Positions 32,322 through 40,411 of a DNA stretch of 64,000 nucleotides are shown in pieces; position 1 is the first letter of the stretch; every line of letters begins with the position of its first letter. Position numbers and translations under genes: made by a program. Location of the stretch: assembly GCA_963826475.1 (NCBI GenBank), contig CAWGXC010000001.1:124001-188000 (forward strand). Reading direction: 5' to 3'. The DNA is from RHKX01 sp963826475 (GTDB taxonomy: Bacteria; Actinomycetota; Thermoleophilia; Solirubrobacterales; 70-9). Under the pieces are notes generated by a model. The model saw only the letters and a program-made list of their open reading frames with translations. It did no database searches and was not told where the DNA came from.

Positions 32322-32930
32322 TCAGCAGTAGAGGGTTCGCATCCAGATTGGCTCCAGGGCCGCGACGGCGTCTTCCGGATCCATCTCGCCTTGCCCGATG
32401 CGGTGGTAGAAGAAGCCGATCGTCGCGGTCACGAGTATCTCCCCACAGGTCGTGACGTCGATCTCGTCCGGAATCAGTCCGCGTCCCTGGTCCGTGCGCA
32501 GCCGCGCGATCACGGTCTCCATGAAGCCGACGATGATGCCGCTCCAGAACGTTCCAACGACCTCGTCGTAGGTCGACGCCTCGACCACGGACCGCAGCAG
32601 GGGAGCGTGGACCTTCCAGGCGGCCGCGTTCGCGCGGAGGACGTGCTTGAGGGTTTCGGCAGCGTCGCGATCCTCGTCGAGGTGGCCGCTGGTGAGGGCG
32701 AAGCTGGCCCCCGAGATGCCCTCGACGGCCTCGATCAAGAGGTCGCGCTTGTCGTCGTAGTAGAAGTAGAAGGCGCTGCGCGACAACCCCGCCGCGGTAG
32801 TGATCTCCGCGACGGTGACGTCGCGAAAGGTCCGATCAGCGGCGAGGTCACACAGCGCGGTCCTGAGCCGACCCTTGACGACCTCGCGACGCTGCTGCTT
32901 TCCCTCCCCCTGATTGACCCCCGTATCCAC
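32322..32930 (-). CDS. TetR family transcriptional regulator
   Basis: 202-residue DNA-binding repressor type. The helix-turn-helix is at about 28-62 (FRDVTVAEITTAAGLSRSAFYFYYDDKRDLLIEAVEG) and the ligand domain is helical. GTG 32930 is chosen because TAGCAT lies 7 nt upstream on the minus strand (32938-32943); the longer frame would overlap the divergent gene. It is divergent from the acyl-reductase-like SDR gene, its likeliest target, with the CTGGG-A-CCCAG palindrome between them. Confidence 0.88.
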   Translation of the reverse strand: MDTGVNQGEGKQQRREVVKGRLRTALCDLAADRTFRDVTVAEITTAAGLSRSAFYFYYDDKRDLLIEAVEGISGASFALTSGHLDEDRDAAETLKHVLRANAAAWKVHAPLLRSVVEASTYDEVVGTFWSGIIVGFMETVIARLRTDQGRGLIPDEIDVTTCGEILVTATIGFFYHRIGQGEMDPEDAVAALEPIWMRTLYC

Positions 32931-32937
32931 AGCGGCG

Positions 32938-32978
32938 ATGCTAGAGCAGCTGCCGTCCTGGGACCCAGACCGTAAGCT
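32938..32978. promoter_or_regulatory. Divergent promoters with CTGGG-A-CCCAG palindrome
   Basis: Minus-strand TAGCAT (32938-32943) serves the TetR gene; plus-strand TAAGCT (32973-32978) is 7 nt before ATG 32986. The perfect dyad CTGGG-A-CCCAG (32958-32968) lies between them, a plausible operator for the adjacent TetR protein. The dyad is short, so binding is inference. Confidence 0.45.
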
Positions 32979-32985
32979 CCCAGGC

Positions 32986-34065
32986 ATGAATATGCATCTC
33001 CTGACCGGCTTTCCCGGCTTCATCGGTCGACGGCTGGTCGCCGCGCTCCTGGAGCGCCACACCGACGTCTCGATCGTCGCGATCGTCGAGGAGCGGATGC
33101 TGGAGCCCGCCCGCGCCGCCGCCGCGGAGCTCGGTGCCGATCGGATCGAGGTGCTCGCCGGTGACATCGGAGAGAACCGCCTTGGGCTCTCCGATGACGA
33201 TTACGGGCGGCTCGTCGCCGAGGTCCGGATTGTCCACCACCTCGCCGCCATCTACGACCTGGCCGTTCCCGCGGAGATCGCCCAGCGCGTCAACGTCGAG
33301 GGGACCGGCAACGTGCTCGGCCTGTGCCGTGACGCCGAGGCGCTCGAGCGTCTCAACTACGTGAGCACCGCCTACGTCGCGGGGGATCGCACCGGCGTCG
33401 CCTACGAACACGAACTCAACCTCGGGCAGGGCTTCAAGAATCACTACGAGTCGACGAAGTTCCAGGCCGAGGTCTGGGTTCGGGAGCTGCTCGACGAGAT
33501 CCCGACGACGATCTTCCGACCCGCGATCGTGGTCGGTGACTCGCGAACGGGGGAGACCCAGAAGTTCGACGGCCCCTACTACGCGCTCCGCTTCATCGCG
33601 GCGAGCGTCTCGCGCGGGATGCCGATCGCCAACATCGGCCGCGGTCAGACCCCCTTCAACGTCGTCCCGGTCGACTTCATCGTCGATGCGATGGTGGAGC
33701 TCGGGGCGCTCGAGGACGCGGTGGGGGAGACCGTCCACCTCTGCGATCCCGACCCACTCAGCTCGCACGAGATGTTCACCCTGCTGACGAAGCTCTACGC
33801 GGATCGCAAGCCGGCTTACCGGATGCCTCCTCGAGGAGTTGCCGCAGCGCTTCGCTTCGCACCGATTCGCGAGCTCTACGGCGGCACCCCGCCGCAATCG
33901 ATCCGCTACCTCAACCACCCGGTCCGCTACGACACCCGCAGGGCAACCGAGCTCCTCGCCGCCAGCGGACTGCGCTGCCCGCGCTTTCCCGAGTATGCGG
34001 AGGCCATGGTCGGCTTCTTCCGCGAGCATGAGGACGACCCCGCGCTGGCCCCCGCCAAGACCTGA
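32986..34065 (+). CDS. NAD(P)-binding SDR, fatty acyl-CoA reductase/thioester reductase-like
   Basis: Extended SDR of 359 residues. The nucleotide motif is LLTGFPGFIGRRL at the N-terminus, followed by VHHLAAIYDLAVP, NVEGTGNVLGLC, and YVSTAYVAGDRTG with the YESTKFQAE YxxxK motif. This matches the NAD_binding_4 (male-sterility/thioester-reductase) group, enzymes that reduce acyl-CoA or acyl-thioesters to aldehyde or alcohol. ATG 32986 is 7 nt after TAAGCT. It is divergent from a TetR gene and followed by PlsC, fitting lipid or wax metabolism. The exact substrate is open. Confidence 0.82.
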   Translation: MNMHLLTGFPGFIGRRLVAALLERHTDVSIVAIVEERMLEPARAAAAELGADRIEVLAGDIGENRLGLSDDDYGRLVAEVRIVHHLAAIYDLAVPAEIAQRVNVEGTGNVLGLCRDAEALERLNYVSTAYVAGDRTGVAYEHELNLGQGFKNHYESTKFQAEVWVRELLDEIPTTIFRPAIVVGDSRTGETQKFDGPYYALRFIAASVSRGMPIANIGRGQTPFNVVPVDFIVDAMVELGALEDAVGETVHLCDPDPLSSHEMFTLLTKLYADRKPAYRMPPRGVAAALRFAPIRELYGGTPPQSIRYLNHPVRYDTRRATELLAASGLRCPRFPEYAEAMVGFFREHEDDPALAPAKT

Positions 34066-34129
34066 CCCTCGGTCGGTAACCGCCGGGGGCGTGGCGGGTA
34101 GGAGGTTCAGGCGCCCGCGCTGATCTCCG

Positions 34130-34900
34130 ATGCCCGACCTCAAGCCGCAGAACTACAAGGACACTCGCCCAGCCGAGTTCTTCGCTCCCTTTCACGAGCG
34201 CTCGCGCTCGCGCAAGCCGGACTGGATCTACGATCTGGCGCGCGTGGTCACCACGCCGATCTCCCTCTTTCTCTATCGGACGATCTCGATCGACGTCGAC
34301 AACGTCCCGGCATCGGGTCCGGTGATCCTGGCCCCCAACCACTTCTCGATCATGGATCACTTCCTCACCGGCGTTTGGTTGCGGCGGAAGATCCGCTTCA
34401 TGGCCAAGTCGCAGATCTTCGGTCAGAACCCGATCCTCGACTTCATCTTCCGCCATGGCGGAGTCTTCCCGGTCCGCCGCGGCCATGGCGATCAGGAGAC
34501 GTTCAAGACCGTCCACGCCATCCTCGAGGGCGGCGGCTGCCTGCTGATCTACTGCGAGGGGGGGCGCTCCCGCACCGGGGAGCTCGGGGAGGCGCGCCCC
34601 GGCGTCGGCAGGGCGGCGCTGGAGAGCGGCGCCCCGGTCGTCCCCGTCGCGATCCTCGGCTCCCAGGGGATCCGCGGGTGGCGGCGACTCGTCTTCCCGA
34701 AGGTGACCATCCGCTACGGCGAGCCGCTCAGCTTCGACGTGGTCGCCGAGCCGGACCGCGATCAGCAGCAGGCGGCGGCGGCCGAGATCTTCTCCCACGT
34801 GCGTGAGATGTACGAGGAGCTCGCCCACGACGGCCGGCGCTCGGTGATCAAGATGCTTCGCGAGGGGCGCAGCTCGCCCCAGCACCCCAGCTACTCGTAG
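34130..34900 (+). CDS. plsC: 1-acyl-sn-glycerol-3-phosphate acyltransferase family protein
   Basis: Acyl transfer to a glycerophospholipid precursor, 256 residues. The HX4D motif is NHFSIMDH, followed by KSQIFGQNPILDFIFRHGGVFPVRRG and the phosphate-binding EGGRSRTGEL (more often EGTRS), then PVVPVAILGSQ. One amphipathic N-terminal segment (ARVVTTPISLFLYRTI) could attach it to the membrane. It lies 64 nt after the SDR gene and converges with the metallo-beta-lactamase gene, overlapping by 10 bp. The family is certain; whether it is the housekeeping PlsC is not. Confidence 0.88.
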   Translation: MPDLKPQNYKDTRPAEFFAPFHERSRSRKPDWIYDLARVVTTPISLFLYRTISIDVDNVPASGPVILAPNHFSIMDHFLTGVWLRRKIRFMAKSQIFGQNPILDFIFRHGGVFPVRRGHGDQETFKTVHAILEGGGCLLIYCEGGRSRTGELGEARPGVGRAALESGAPVVPVAILGSQGIRGWRRLVFPKVTIRYGEPLSFDVVAEPDRDQQQAAAAEIFSHVREMYEELAHDGRRSVIKMLREGRSSPQHPSYS

Positions 34901-35805
34901 AGCGCGTCCAGGCCCTTCCATTGGTCGGGGTCGTGACCCGCGACGATCACGGCCTCGGGGTAGGTTCGCGCGAACTGCTGCAGCTCGCGCAGCGAGCGTC
35001 GCCAGTTGTGCATGTCGACGGGCCGCGGCGGAGGATCGGCACCCTCGAGCTGAGCGTGGGTGTAGATGGCGTCGCCGGCGATCACGAAATCGCGGTCCTT
35101 GAGCCTCGCGATCACCGAGCAGTGCCCGGCGGAATGACCCGGGGTGAAGGCGATGCGGACGCTGCCGTCGCCGAACAGATCAAAGGTGCGGCCGAAGCTC
35201 GCGTAGGACGAGATCGTGGGTCCGTCGAAGTCGACCGTCCGGTAGTTGAAGAGGTAGTCGAAGTGGGAGGGGCGATAGCCGCGCAGAAGGGGGCGCCCGT
35301 CGGTCGTGGCCGCCTCCCACTCACGGTCGGAGACGACGAACGTGGCGCTCGGGTACTCGGCTATGCCAGAGCTGTGGTCGAAGTGGAGGTGGGTCAGGAT
35401 CACGAGCCCGAGGTCGCCGGAGTTGATTCCCCGCTGGCGGAGCTGCGCGGGGATGGCGGTGCCCGGCTCGAGGCGCGGGTGAGCGAAGCGGGCCGCCAGC
35501 CGTCCAAGGTTGGCCGACGGGTGTGCCGCCACCGAGCCGTGGAAGGCGGTATCGACGAGCATCGGGCCGGCGCTGGGGTGTGTGATCAGGTAAGCGGGAA
35601 CCGGCGCCCAAAGCCACTTGGACTTCGGCGTGCCGATGCCCGTCATCCGCAGCGTCGCGAGCCGGCCACCCTTGCTCTCGAAGAACTGCCGCGGCACGTG
35701 AACCTCGCCGCCGAGCAGCGGCTCGACGGTCACGGTTGCGCCGGTCTGCGAGCCCTTGGGAAGCGGGCCGGGTAGGGGTCTTGCCTCTGCCTTGACGTTG
35801 CTCAT
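34891..35805 (-). CDS. Metallo-beta-lactamase fold hydrolase (lactonase-like)
   Basis: Zinc hydrolase of 304 residues. Metal ligands: THLHFDHSSG (HxHxDH), the downstream FTPGHSAGHCSV His, the bridging Asp in VIAGDAIY, and GHD near the C-terminus. The arrangement and length resemble N-acyl-homoserine-lactonase-like members. ATG 35805 is 9 nt after a minus-strand TAGCCT (35815-35820), so the transcript is probably leaderless. No signal peptide is visible. Lactone substrate is a family-based guess. Confidence 0.85.
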   Translation of the reverse strand: MSNVKAEARPLPGPLPKGSQTGATVTVEPLLGGEVHVPRQFFESKGGRLATLRMTGIGTPKSKWLWAPVPAYLITHPSAGPMLVDTAFHGSVAAHPSANLGRLAARFAHPRLEPGTAIPAQLRQRGINSGDLGLVILTHLHFDHSSGIAEYPSATFVVSDREWEAATTDGRPLLRGYRPSHFDYLFNYRTVDFDGPTISSYASFGRTFDLFGDGSVRIAFTPGHSAGHCSVIARLKDRDFVIAGDAIYTHAQLEGADPPPRPVDMHNWRRSLRELQQFARTYPEAVIVAGHDPDQWKGLDALYE

Positions 35806-35814
35806 CTCGGATTC

Positions 35815-35881
35815 AGGCTACCCACAGCCACCCCCCGCCTCGCCGACCACCGGGCCGCACGCACGAGCGCTGGCATAGGCT
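35815..35881. promoter_or_regulatory. Divergent leaderless-type promoters
   Basis: TAGCCT on the minus strand (35815-35820) is 9 nt from the hydrolase ATG. TAGGCT on the plus strand (35876-35881) is 6 nt from the SDR ATG 35888. Neither gene has a Shine-Dalgarno. Confidence 0.45.
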
Positions 35882-35887
35882 CCGGCG

Positions 35888-36742
35888 ATGGCCTCCCAGC
35901 CCCGCGGGGCATCTGAGATCTTCGCTCCCGGCCTGCTCGAAGGGCAGATCTGCCTGATCTCGGGCGCGGGCAGCGGCATCGGCCGGGAGACGGCGCTCGA
36001 GCTCGCCCGGCTCGGCGCGACGGTGGTCGGCTGTGGGCGGCGCCTCGAGCCGCTCGAGGAGACCCGCGAGGCGATCGAGGCGATCGGCGGCACCGCCGAC
36101 GCAGTCGCCGCCGACATCCGCGACGAGGAGGCGGTCGCCGCCCTCGTCGATGGGATCCTCGAGCGCCACGGAAGGCTCGATCTGCTCGTCAACAATGCCG
36201 GCGGCCAGTTCCTGGCGCCGGCCGAGACGATCTCTGCCAAGGGCTTTCGAACAGTCACCGAGCTCAACGTCCAGGGCACCTGGAACATGACGCACGCCGC
36301 CGCGACGAAGGCCTTCATCCCGCAGGAGGGCGGCAAGGTGGTGTCCATCACGCTCTCTCCCCACAACGGCATGCCGGGGATGGTCCACTCCGGCGCCGCC
36401 CGGGCCGCCGTCGAGAACATGATGCGAACGCTCTCGGTCGAGTGGTCGCGCTACGGCATCCGCCTCGTCGCCATCGCGCCGGGGCAGATCGACACCGAGG
36501 TCTTCCGCACCAAGTACCCGCCGATCGTCGTCGAGACCGTGCCGAAGACGATCCCCCTAGGGCGCCTCGGCAGGCCCGAGGAGGTCTCGTGGCTTGTCGC
36601 CTACTTCGCCTCGCCCGCAGGTGACTTCTTCAGCGGCACCGTCCTGACCGTCGACGGCGGGCGCGACAACTGGTTCGGCTCCTGGCCGCCGCAGATGCAG
36701 ATGGGCGAGGCCGGCGAACCGCCGGCCGAGGAGCGGCGCTGA
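35888..36742 (+). CDS. SDR oxidoreductase, 2,4-dienoyl-/2-enoyl-CoA reductase-like
   Basis: 284 residues. Rossmann motif SGAGSGIGRETALELA, NNAGGQFLAPAE, ITLSPHNGMPGMVHSGAARAAVENMMRTLSVEW and the C-terminal TVDGGRDNW. The usual YxxxK Tyr is absent: the segment reads HSGAARAAV. This HxGAARA pattern is characteristic of peroxisomal-type trans-2-enoyl-CoA and dienoyl-CoA reductase relatives, including AtuG-like enzymes of terpenoid degradation. It thus probably reduces an acyl-CoA double bond rather than a ketone. ATG 35888 follows TAGGCT by 6 nt. It converges with an SGNH hydrolase. Confidence 0.85.
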   Translation: MASQPRGASEIFAPGLLEGQICLISGAGSGIGRETALELARLGATVVGCGRRLEPLEETREAIEAIGGTADAVAADIRDEEAVAALVDGILERHGRLDLLVNNAGGQFLAPAETISAKGFRTVTELNVQGTWNMTHAAATKAFIPQEGGKVVSITLSPHNGMPGMVHSGAARAAVENMMRTLSVEWSRYGIRLVAIAPGQIDTEVFRTKYPPIVVETVPKTIPLGRLGRPEEVSWLVAYFASPAGDFFSGTVLTVDGGRDNWFGSWPPQMQMGEAGEPPAEERR

Positions 36743-36749
36743 GGCCCGT

Positions 36750-37538
36750 TCAGGGGAGGTCGAGCGCGCGCAGGCCCTTGACCACCTCCGCGCCGAGCAG
36801 CTTGTAGCCGGCGACTGAGGGGTGATCGCCGTCGATCGTCAGGTCGGCCGGCATCGCTCCCGGGTTGTCGGGGTCGTCGAGGGCGTCGAAGAAGGGGAGG
36901 ACGGGGACGTGCTCCTGATCTCCGATGTCGGCGATCATCGAGTTGAGCTGCCTGATCGGCTCATCGGCCGTCGGGTGGCCGTTGTTCCATGGCAGGACGT
37001 CGACGAGGGCAACGGGGAGGCCGAGGCCCTTGCCCGCGACCACCATCGCCCTGAGACTCTCGGCGGCGGCCTCCGGTGGCAGCCCCTGGGCGATGTCGTT
37101 GATGCCGCCTTGGATGATCAGCGCGTCGGCGCCGTCGGCGCAATCTCCGAGCCGGAGCGCAATCTGGTCGGTCCGCTCGCCGAAGACCCCGCAGTTGCTG
37201 AAGCTGAGCGCGGGATCTGACCTCGATGCCCAGTACTCGAACTGGCTCTGCTCGTCGAGGCCGGGGCCGATCCGGTCCCTGACGGAGGGGTCCGGGTCCC
37301 AGAGCGGGGAGCCGGCGGTGATCGAGTCGCCGAGGGCGGCGACCCCGACGCTGCCGTCGGCATGGGTTGGCGCCGTCGTGGACTCGGAGGTGAGGGTGTC
37401 CGGCGTGCCGGAGCCGCCGCAGCCGCCGATCAGCAGCACGAGGACGATGACGACCACCACCGCGCCCCAGAACGAATACATCGCCCGGAAGACGCGCCGG
37501 CGCGTCGCCACGGTCCTCGGATCGGTCGATTCGCTCAC
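36750..37538 (-). CDS. SGNH/GDSL family hydrolase, predicted lipoprotein
   Basis: 262-residue esterase-fold enzyme. A membrane/signal helix (VVVVIVLVLLIGGC) ends in a lipobox-like LIGGC near residue 40. Block I is AALGDSITAGSP with the nucleophile Ser, block III is IIQGGINDIA, and block V is DGDHPSVAGY with the Asp-His pair. Predicted to act outside the membrane on an acyl ester of lipid or polysaccharide. GTG 37538 is 6 nt after a minus-strand TAGCTT (37545-37550). Confidence 0.85.
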   Translation of the reverse strand: MSESTDPRTVATRRRVFRAMYSFWGAVVVVIVLVLLIGGCGGSGTPDTLTSESTTAPTHADGSVGVAALGDSITAGSPLWDPDPSVRDRIGPGLDEQSQFEYWASRSDPALSFSNCGVFGERTDQIALRLGDCADGADALIIQGGINDIAQGLPPEAAAESLRAMVVAGKGLGLPVALVDVLPWNNGHPTADEPIRQLNSMIADIGDQEHVPVLPFFDALDDPDNPGAMPADLTIDGDHPSVAGYKLLGAEVVKGLRALDLP

Positions 37539-37620
37539 GGCTTGAAGCTACGGGAGCGCTGACGGGCCGGATCAGGCCCCATTCATCAAAACCGTGGCCA
37601 CCGTGGAGCGCTGCCGAAAT

Positions 37621-37648
37621 CTGCTTGGTACCCAGGAGTACCAAGCAG
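37621..37648 (-). terminator. Perfect 11-bp hairpin downstream of SDR gene
   Basis: CTGCTTGGTAC (37621-37631) and GTACCAAGCAG (37638-37648) are perfect complements with a 6-nt loop. The hairpin is 66 nt beyond the minus-strand SDR stop (37714) and 70 nt before the SGNH promoter, so a terminator is the simplest reading. There is no U tract. A weaker GGGCC/GGCCC hairpin sits at 37564-37579. Confidence 0.55.
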
Positions 37649-37713
37649 CTGCCGACATCCCGTCAAGGGTGCGGCGTCACTCGTCCAGCAGCTCGAATGC
37701 GGCTCTCGGTCCG

Positions 37714-38541
37714 TCAGGAGTACATGCCCGTGAACTGACCGCCGGTGACGTTGATGACCTGGCCATGGATGTAGTTGGCGTAGTCGGAGCAGAGCAGCAG
37801 GACGGGTCCGGCGGCCTCCTCCGGCTGGGCGGCGCGGCCGAGCGGGATCATCATCTTTCCCATCTCGCGCATCTGCTCGGGGATGCCGAGGCCGATCTTC
37901 TCGCCGTCGCGCTCGATCTCGCCGCCCTCGTCCTTGGAGGCGGTGAGGCGCGTCTCGACGAAGCCGAACGCGATCGCGTTGCAGTTGATCTTGAACTGAC
38001 CCCACTCCTTGGCGACGGCCTTGGTCAGCCCGGTGACGCCCGCCTTGGCGGCCGCGTAGTTGGCCTGTCCGGCGTTGCCCATGGTTCCCGAGACGGACGA
38101 GATGTTGACGATCTTGCGGAAGACCTCCTGACCCTCGGCCTGCTCCTTCTTGGCCGCCTCGCGCCAGTGCGGGGCGATCGCGCGGATCACCCGGAACGGG
38201 ACGACCGTGTGAATCGAGAGCATCGCCTGGAACTGCTCGTCGGTCATCCGGTGGACGACGCCGTCCCAGGTGTAGCCGGCGTTGTTGACGATCGCGTCGA
38301 CCGATCCGAAAGCCTCGATCCCGGCCTCGACCAGCTTGTCCGCCGCCCCCGGCTCGGTCAGGTCGCCGCTGAAGACGGCCGTCTCGCCGTCGATCTCGCT
38401 GGCCGCCTGCTCGGCGACGTCACCGTCGATGTCGTTGATGAGGACCTTGGCGCCCTCGGCTACGAAGAGCTCCGCCGTCGCCCTGCCGATGCCTCGGGCC
38501 GAGCCCGTGATGATCGCTGACTTACCGTCGAGAAGTCCCAT
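37714..38541 (-). CDS. SDR oxidoreductase, FabG-like
   Basis: 275 residues. TGSARGIGRATAELF, NNAGYTWDGV, ISSVSGTMGNAGQANYAAAKAGVTGLTK with intact Ser, Tyr and Lys, and a C-terminal VINVTGGQFTGMYS. Compared with housekeeping FabG it has inserts (PHWREAAKKEQAEGQEVF and KDEGGEIERDGEKIGLG) seen in actinobacterial 3-hydroxyacyl-CoA dehydrogenase-like SDRs. ATG 38541 has a short leader with GGAGCG; minus-strand TAGAGT (38584-38589) is the probable -10. Likely a beta-oxidation type 3-hydroxyacyl-CoA dehydrogenase (inference). Confidence 0.87.
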   Translation of the reverse strand: MGLLDGKSAIITGSARGIGRATAELFVAEGAKVLINDIDGDVAEQAASEIDGETAVFSGDLTEPGAADKLVEAGIEAFGSVDAIVNNAGYTWDGVVHRMTDEQFQAMLSIHTVVPFRVIRAIAPHWREAAKKEQAEGQEVFRKIVNISSVSGTMGNAGQANYAAAKAGVTGLTKAVAKEWGQFKINCNAIAFGFVETRLTASKDEGGEIERDGEKIGLGIPEQMREMGKMMIPLGRAAQPEEAAGPVLLLCSDYANYIHGQVINVTGGQFTGMYS

Positions 38542-38585
38542 GTGAAGTTGCGCTCCGTTCGAAGTTTTCGGGGTGGAGCGCCACT

Positions 38586-39203
38586 CTATTGAGGGCGGCT
38601 CGGGCGGACCATCATGTAAACCGATATCCCGGGACCGAGCGGGCCCTCGCCCGTGACCTCGAACCCGCGGCGCGCGTAGAAGCCGATGTTGTCGGCGGTG
38701 TGGGTGTCGAGCGCGCAGACGTCGCCGGCCTCATCGCGAATCGCCAGATCGTGGTCGAGCAGTCTCCCGCCGAGCCCCCTGCCGTGCAGCGCCGGCTCGG
38801 TGCCGATCGTGTCCAGATACCAGTGCTCCTGCTGCGGTCGCAGCGAGCGGATCAGCGCATCTCCGGCGCGCATCTGATCGGCGACCTCGCCGAACTCGGC
38901 GTACTCATCCTCATTGCGCCGCTCGGCCAGCTCCGGGACTCCAGGGGGGATCCACAGCGTCGTGGCCGCGCCGCCGATCGTCCAGCACTCGCCGTGTTCG
39001 ATGAACCGTCCACGCATGTCGCTGGCGAATCGCTCGAAGATGCGCTCCTCGCGGTCGCTGGGGTCAGGCATCGCCCACTCGCCCCAGGGCTCGTGCCAGG
39101 AGAACGCGCGGGCGAACGCGCGGGCCGCCGTCGGGACGTCGGCGAGCTCGAGCGGGCGCGGATCGCCCAGGGACTCGATGTCCGGATCAGAGTCCGAGCC
39201 CAC
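38586..39203 (-). CDS. GNAT family N-acetyltransferase
   Basis: 205 residues with the acetyl-CoA site in LDTIGTEPALHGRGLGGRLLDHDLAIRDEAG and a C-terminal LDTHTADNIGFYARRGFEVTGEG strand-helix. GTG 39203 overlaps the end of the upstream acyl-CoA dehydrogenase by 17 bp, so both are probably translated from one message. A GGAG-like sequence lies inside that gene about 10 nt before the start. Substrate unknown. Confidence 0.85.
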   Translation of the reverse strand: MGSDSDPDIESLGDPRPLELADVPTAARAFARAFSWHEPWGEWAMPDPSDREERIFERFASDMRGRFIEHGECWTIGGAATTLWIPPGVPELAERRNEDEYAEFGEVADQMRAGDALIRSLRPQQEHWYLDTIGTEPALHGRGLGGRLLDHDLAIRDEAGDVCALDTHTADNIGFYARRGFEVTGEGPLGPGISVYMMVRPSRPQ

Positions 39204-40365
39204 GACCCAGGATCTCCTTCATGATCTCGTCGGTTCCGCCGCCGATCGGCCCGAGCCGCGCGTCGCGCAGCGCCCGCTCGACCTCGTACTCGCGCATGTA
39301 GCCGTAGCCGCCATGGACCTGAACTGCGTCGTCCGCCACCTCGACCGCGGCGCGCTGGGTGAAGAGCTTGGCCTTCGTCACCTCGGCGAGTGCGTCCTGG
39401 CCATCCACCAGCAGGCGCAGCGCGGAGTAGCTCATCGCGCGCCCGACCTCGAGCTTCGTCGCCATCGCGGCGACCCTATGGCGGATCGCCTGGAACTTGC
39501 CGATCGAACGGCCGAACGCCTGGCGCTCGGTCGCGTAGGAGATCGTCCGCCGCAGGCACCAGTCCATCGCCCCGACCGCTCCCAGGGACATCAACAGCCG
39601 CTCCCACTGGAAGTTGGCCATGATCAGCTTGAAGCCCTGGTTCTCCTCGCCGAGCAAATTCTCGTCCGGCACGAAGACGTCGGTGAACGCAAGCTCGCCG
39701 GTGTCGGAGGCGTGCCAGCCCATCTTCTCGAGCTTGCGGGATACCTCGTAGCCCTCCATCTCACGCTCCAGGATCAGGAACGAGATGCCTCCGTGCCCTC
39801 CTTCGGGCGTCGTGCGCACCGCGCAGACCAGAAAGTCGGCCCGCACACCGTTCGTGATGAAGGTCTTCGACCCGTTGACCAGCCAGCCGCCGTCGACCCT
39901 CTCCGCTCGCGAACGGATCGAGGCGACGTCGGAGCCCGCTCCGGGCTCGGTGATCCCGAGCGCGGCAATCCGCTCGCCCGCTATGGCGGGGCGCAGGAAG
40001 CGCTCGTGCTGATCGTCGGTGCCGAACGCCCAGACCGGGGGGGTGGCGATGCCGGTGTGGGCACCGAGGCCGGCGCCCACCCCGCCGGAGATTCCCCCCG
40101 CGGCGATCTCCTCGGCCCAGACGGCGTCATGGAGCTGATCGCCTCCCTGCCCACCGAGGCGCTCCGGGTACTTCAGCCCGAGGAAGCCGAGCTCCGCCGC
40201 TCGATTGAAGAGCTCGCGGGGGAACTCCCTTCGCTCCTCCCACTCGGCCTGGAACGGAACGATCTCGGACTCCACCCAGCGGCGGATCGTCGCGCGAAGC
40301 TCCTCGTGCTCGGGCTCGAACGGGGGTTGCAGCGCGCGCGCGCCGGTGTCCTTGAGGACGGTCAC
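39187..40365 (-). CDS. Acyl-CoA dehydrogenase
   Basis: FAD enzyme introducing a 2,3 double bond in an acyl-CoA. About 392 residues. N-terminal helical domain with YPERLGGQGG; middle FAD-binding strand ALGITEPGAGSDVASIRSRAERVDGGWLVNGSKTFITNG; C-terminal QAFGRSIGKFQAIRHRVA and VQVHGGYGYMREYEVERALRDARLGPIGGGTDEI, where the usual catalytic Glu position reads GGGTDE. The frame is open to 40392, but GTG 40365 lies 7 nt after minus-strand TAGCGT (40373-40378) and gives a normal N-terminus. It overlaps the downstream GNAT gene. Chain-length specificity unknown. Confidence 0.9.
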   Translation of the reverse strand: MTVLKDTGARALQPPFEPEHEELRATIRRWVESEIVPFQAEWEERREFPRELFNRAAELGFLGLKYPERLGGQGGDQLHDAVWAEEIAAGGISGGVGAGLGAHTGIATPPVWAFGTDDQHERFLRPAIAGERIAALGITEPGAGSDVASIRSRAERVDGGWLVNGSKTFITNGVRADFLVCAVRTTPEGGHGGISFLILEREMEGYEVSRKLEKMGWHASDTGELAFTDVFVPDENLLGEENQGFKLIMANFQWERLLMSLGAVGAMDWCLRRTISYATERQAFGRSIGKFQAIRHRVAAMATKLEVGRAMSYSALRLLVDGQDALAEVTKAKLFTQRAAVEVADDAVQVHGGYGYMREYEVERALRDARLGPIGGGTDEIMKEILGRGLGL

Positions 40366-40411
40366 CGCCAGCACGCTACATTCGCGGCGCAAAAGGGGTA
40401 GAAGTCATTAC

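Noticed and set aside
37621..37648. Inverted repeat as an insertion-sequence end or CRISPR repeat
   Set aside because: Single copy, no transposase, no direct repeats and no spacer periodicity.
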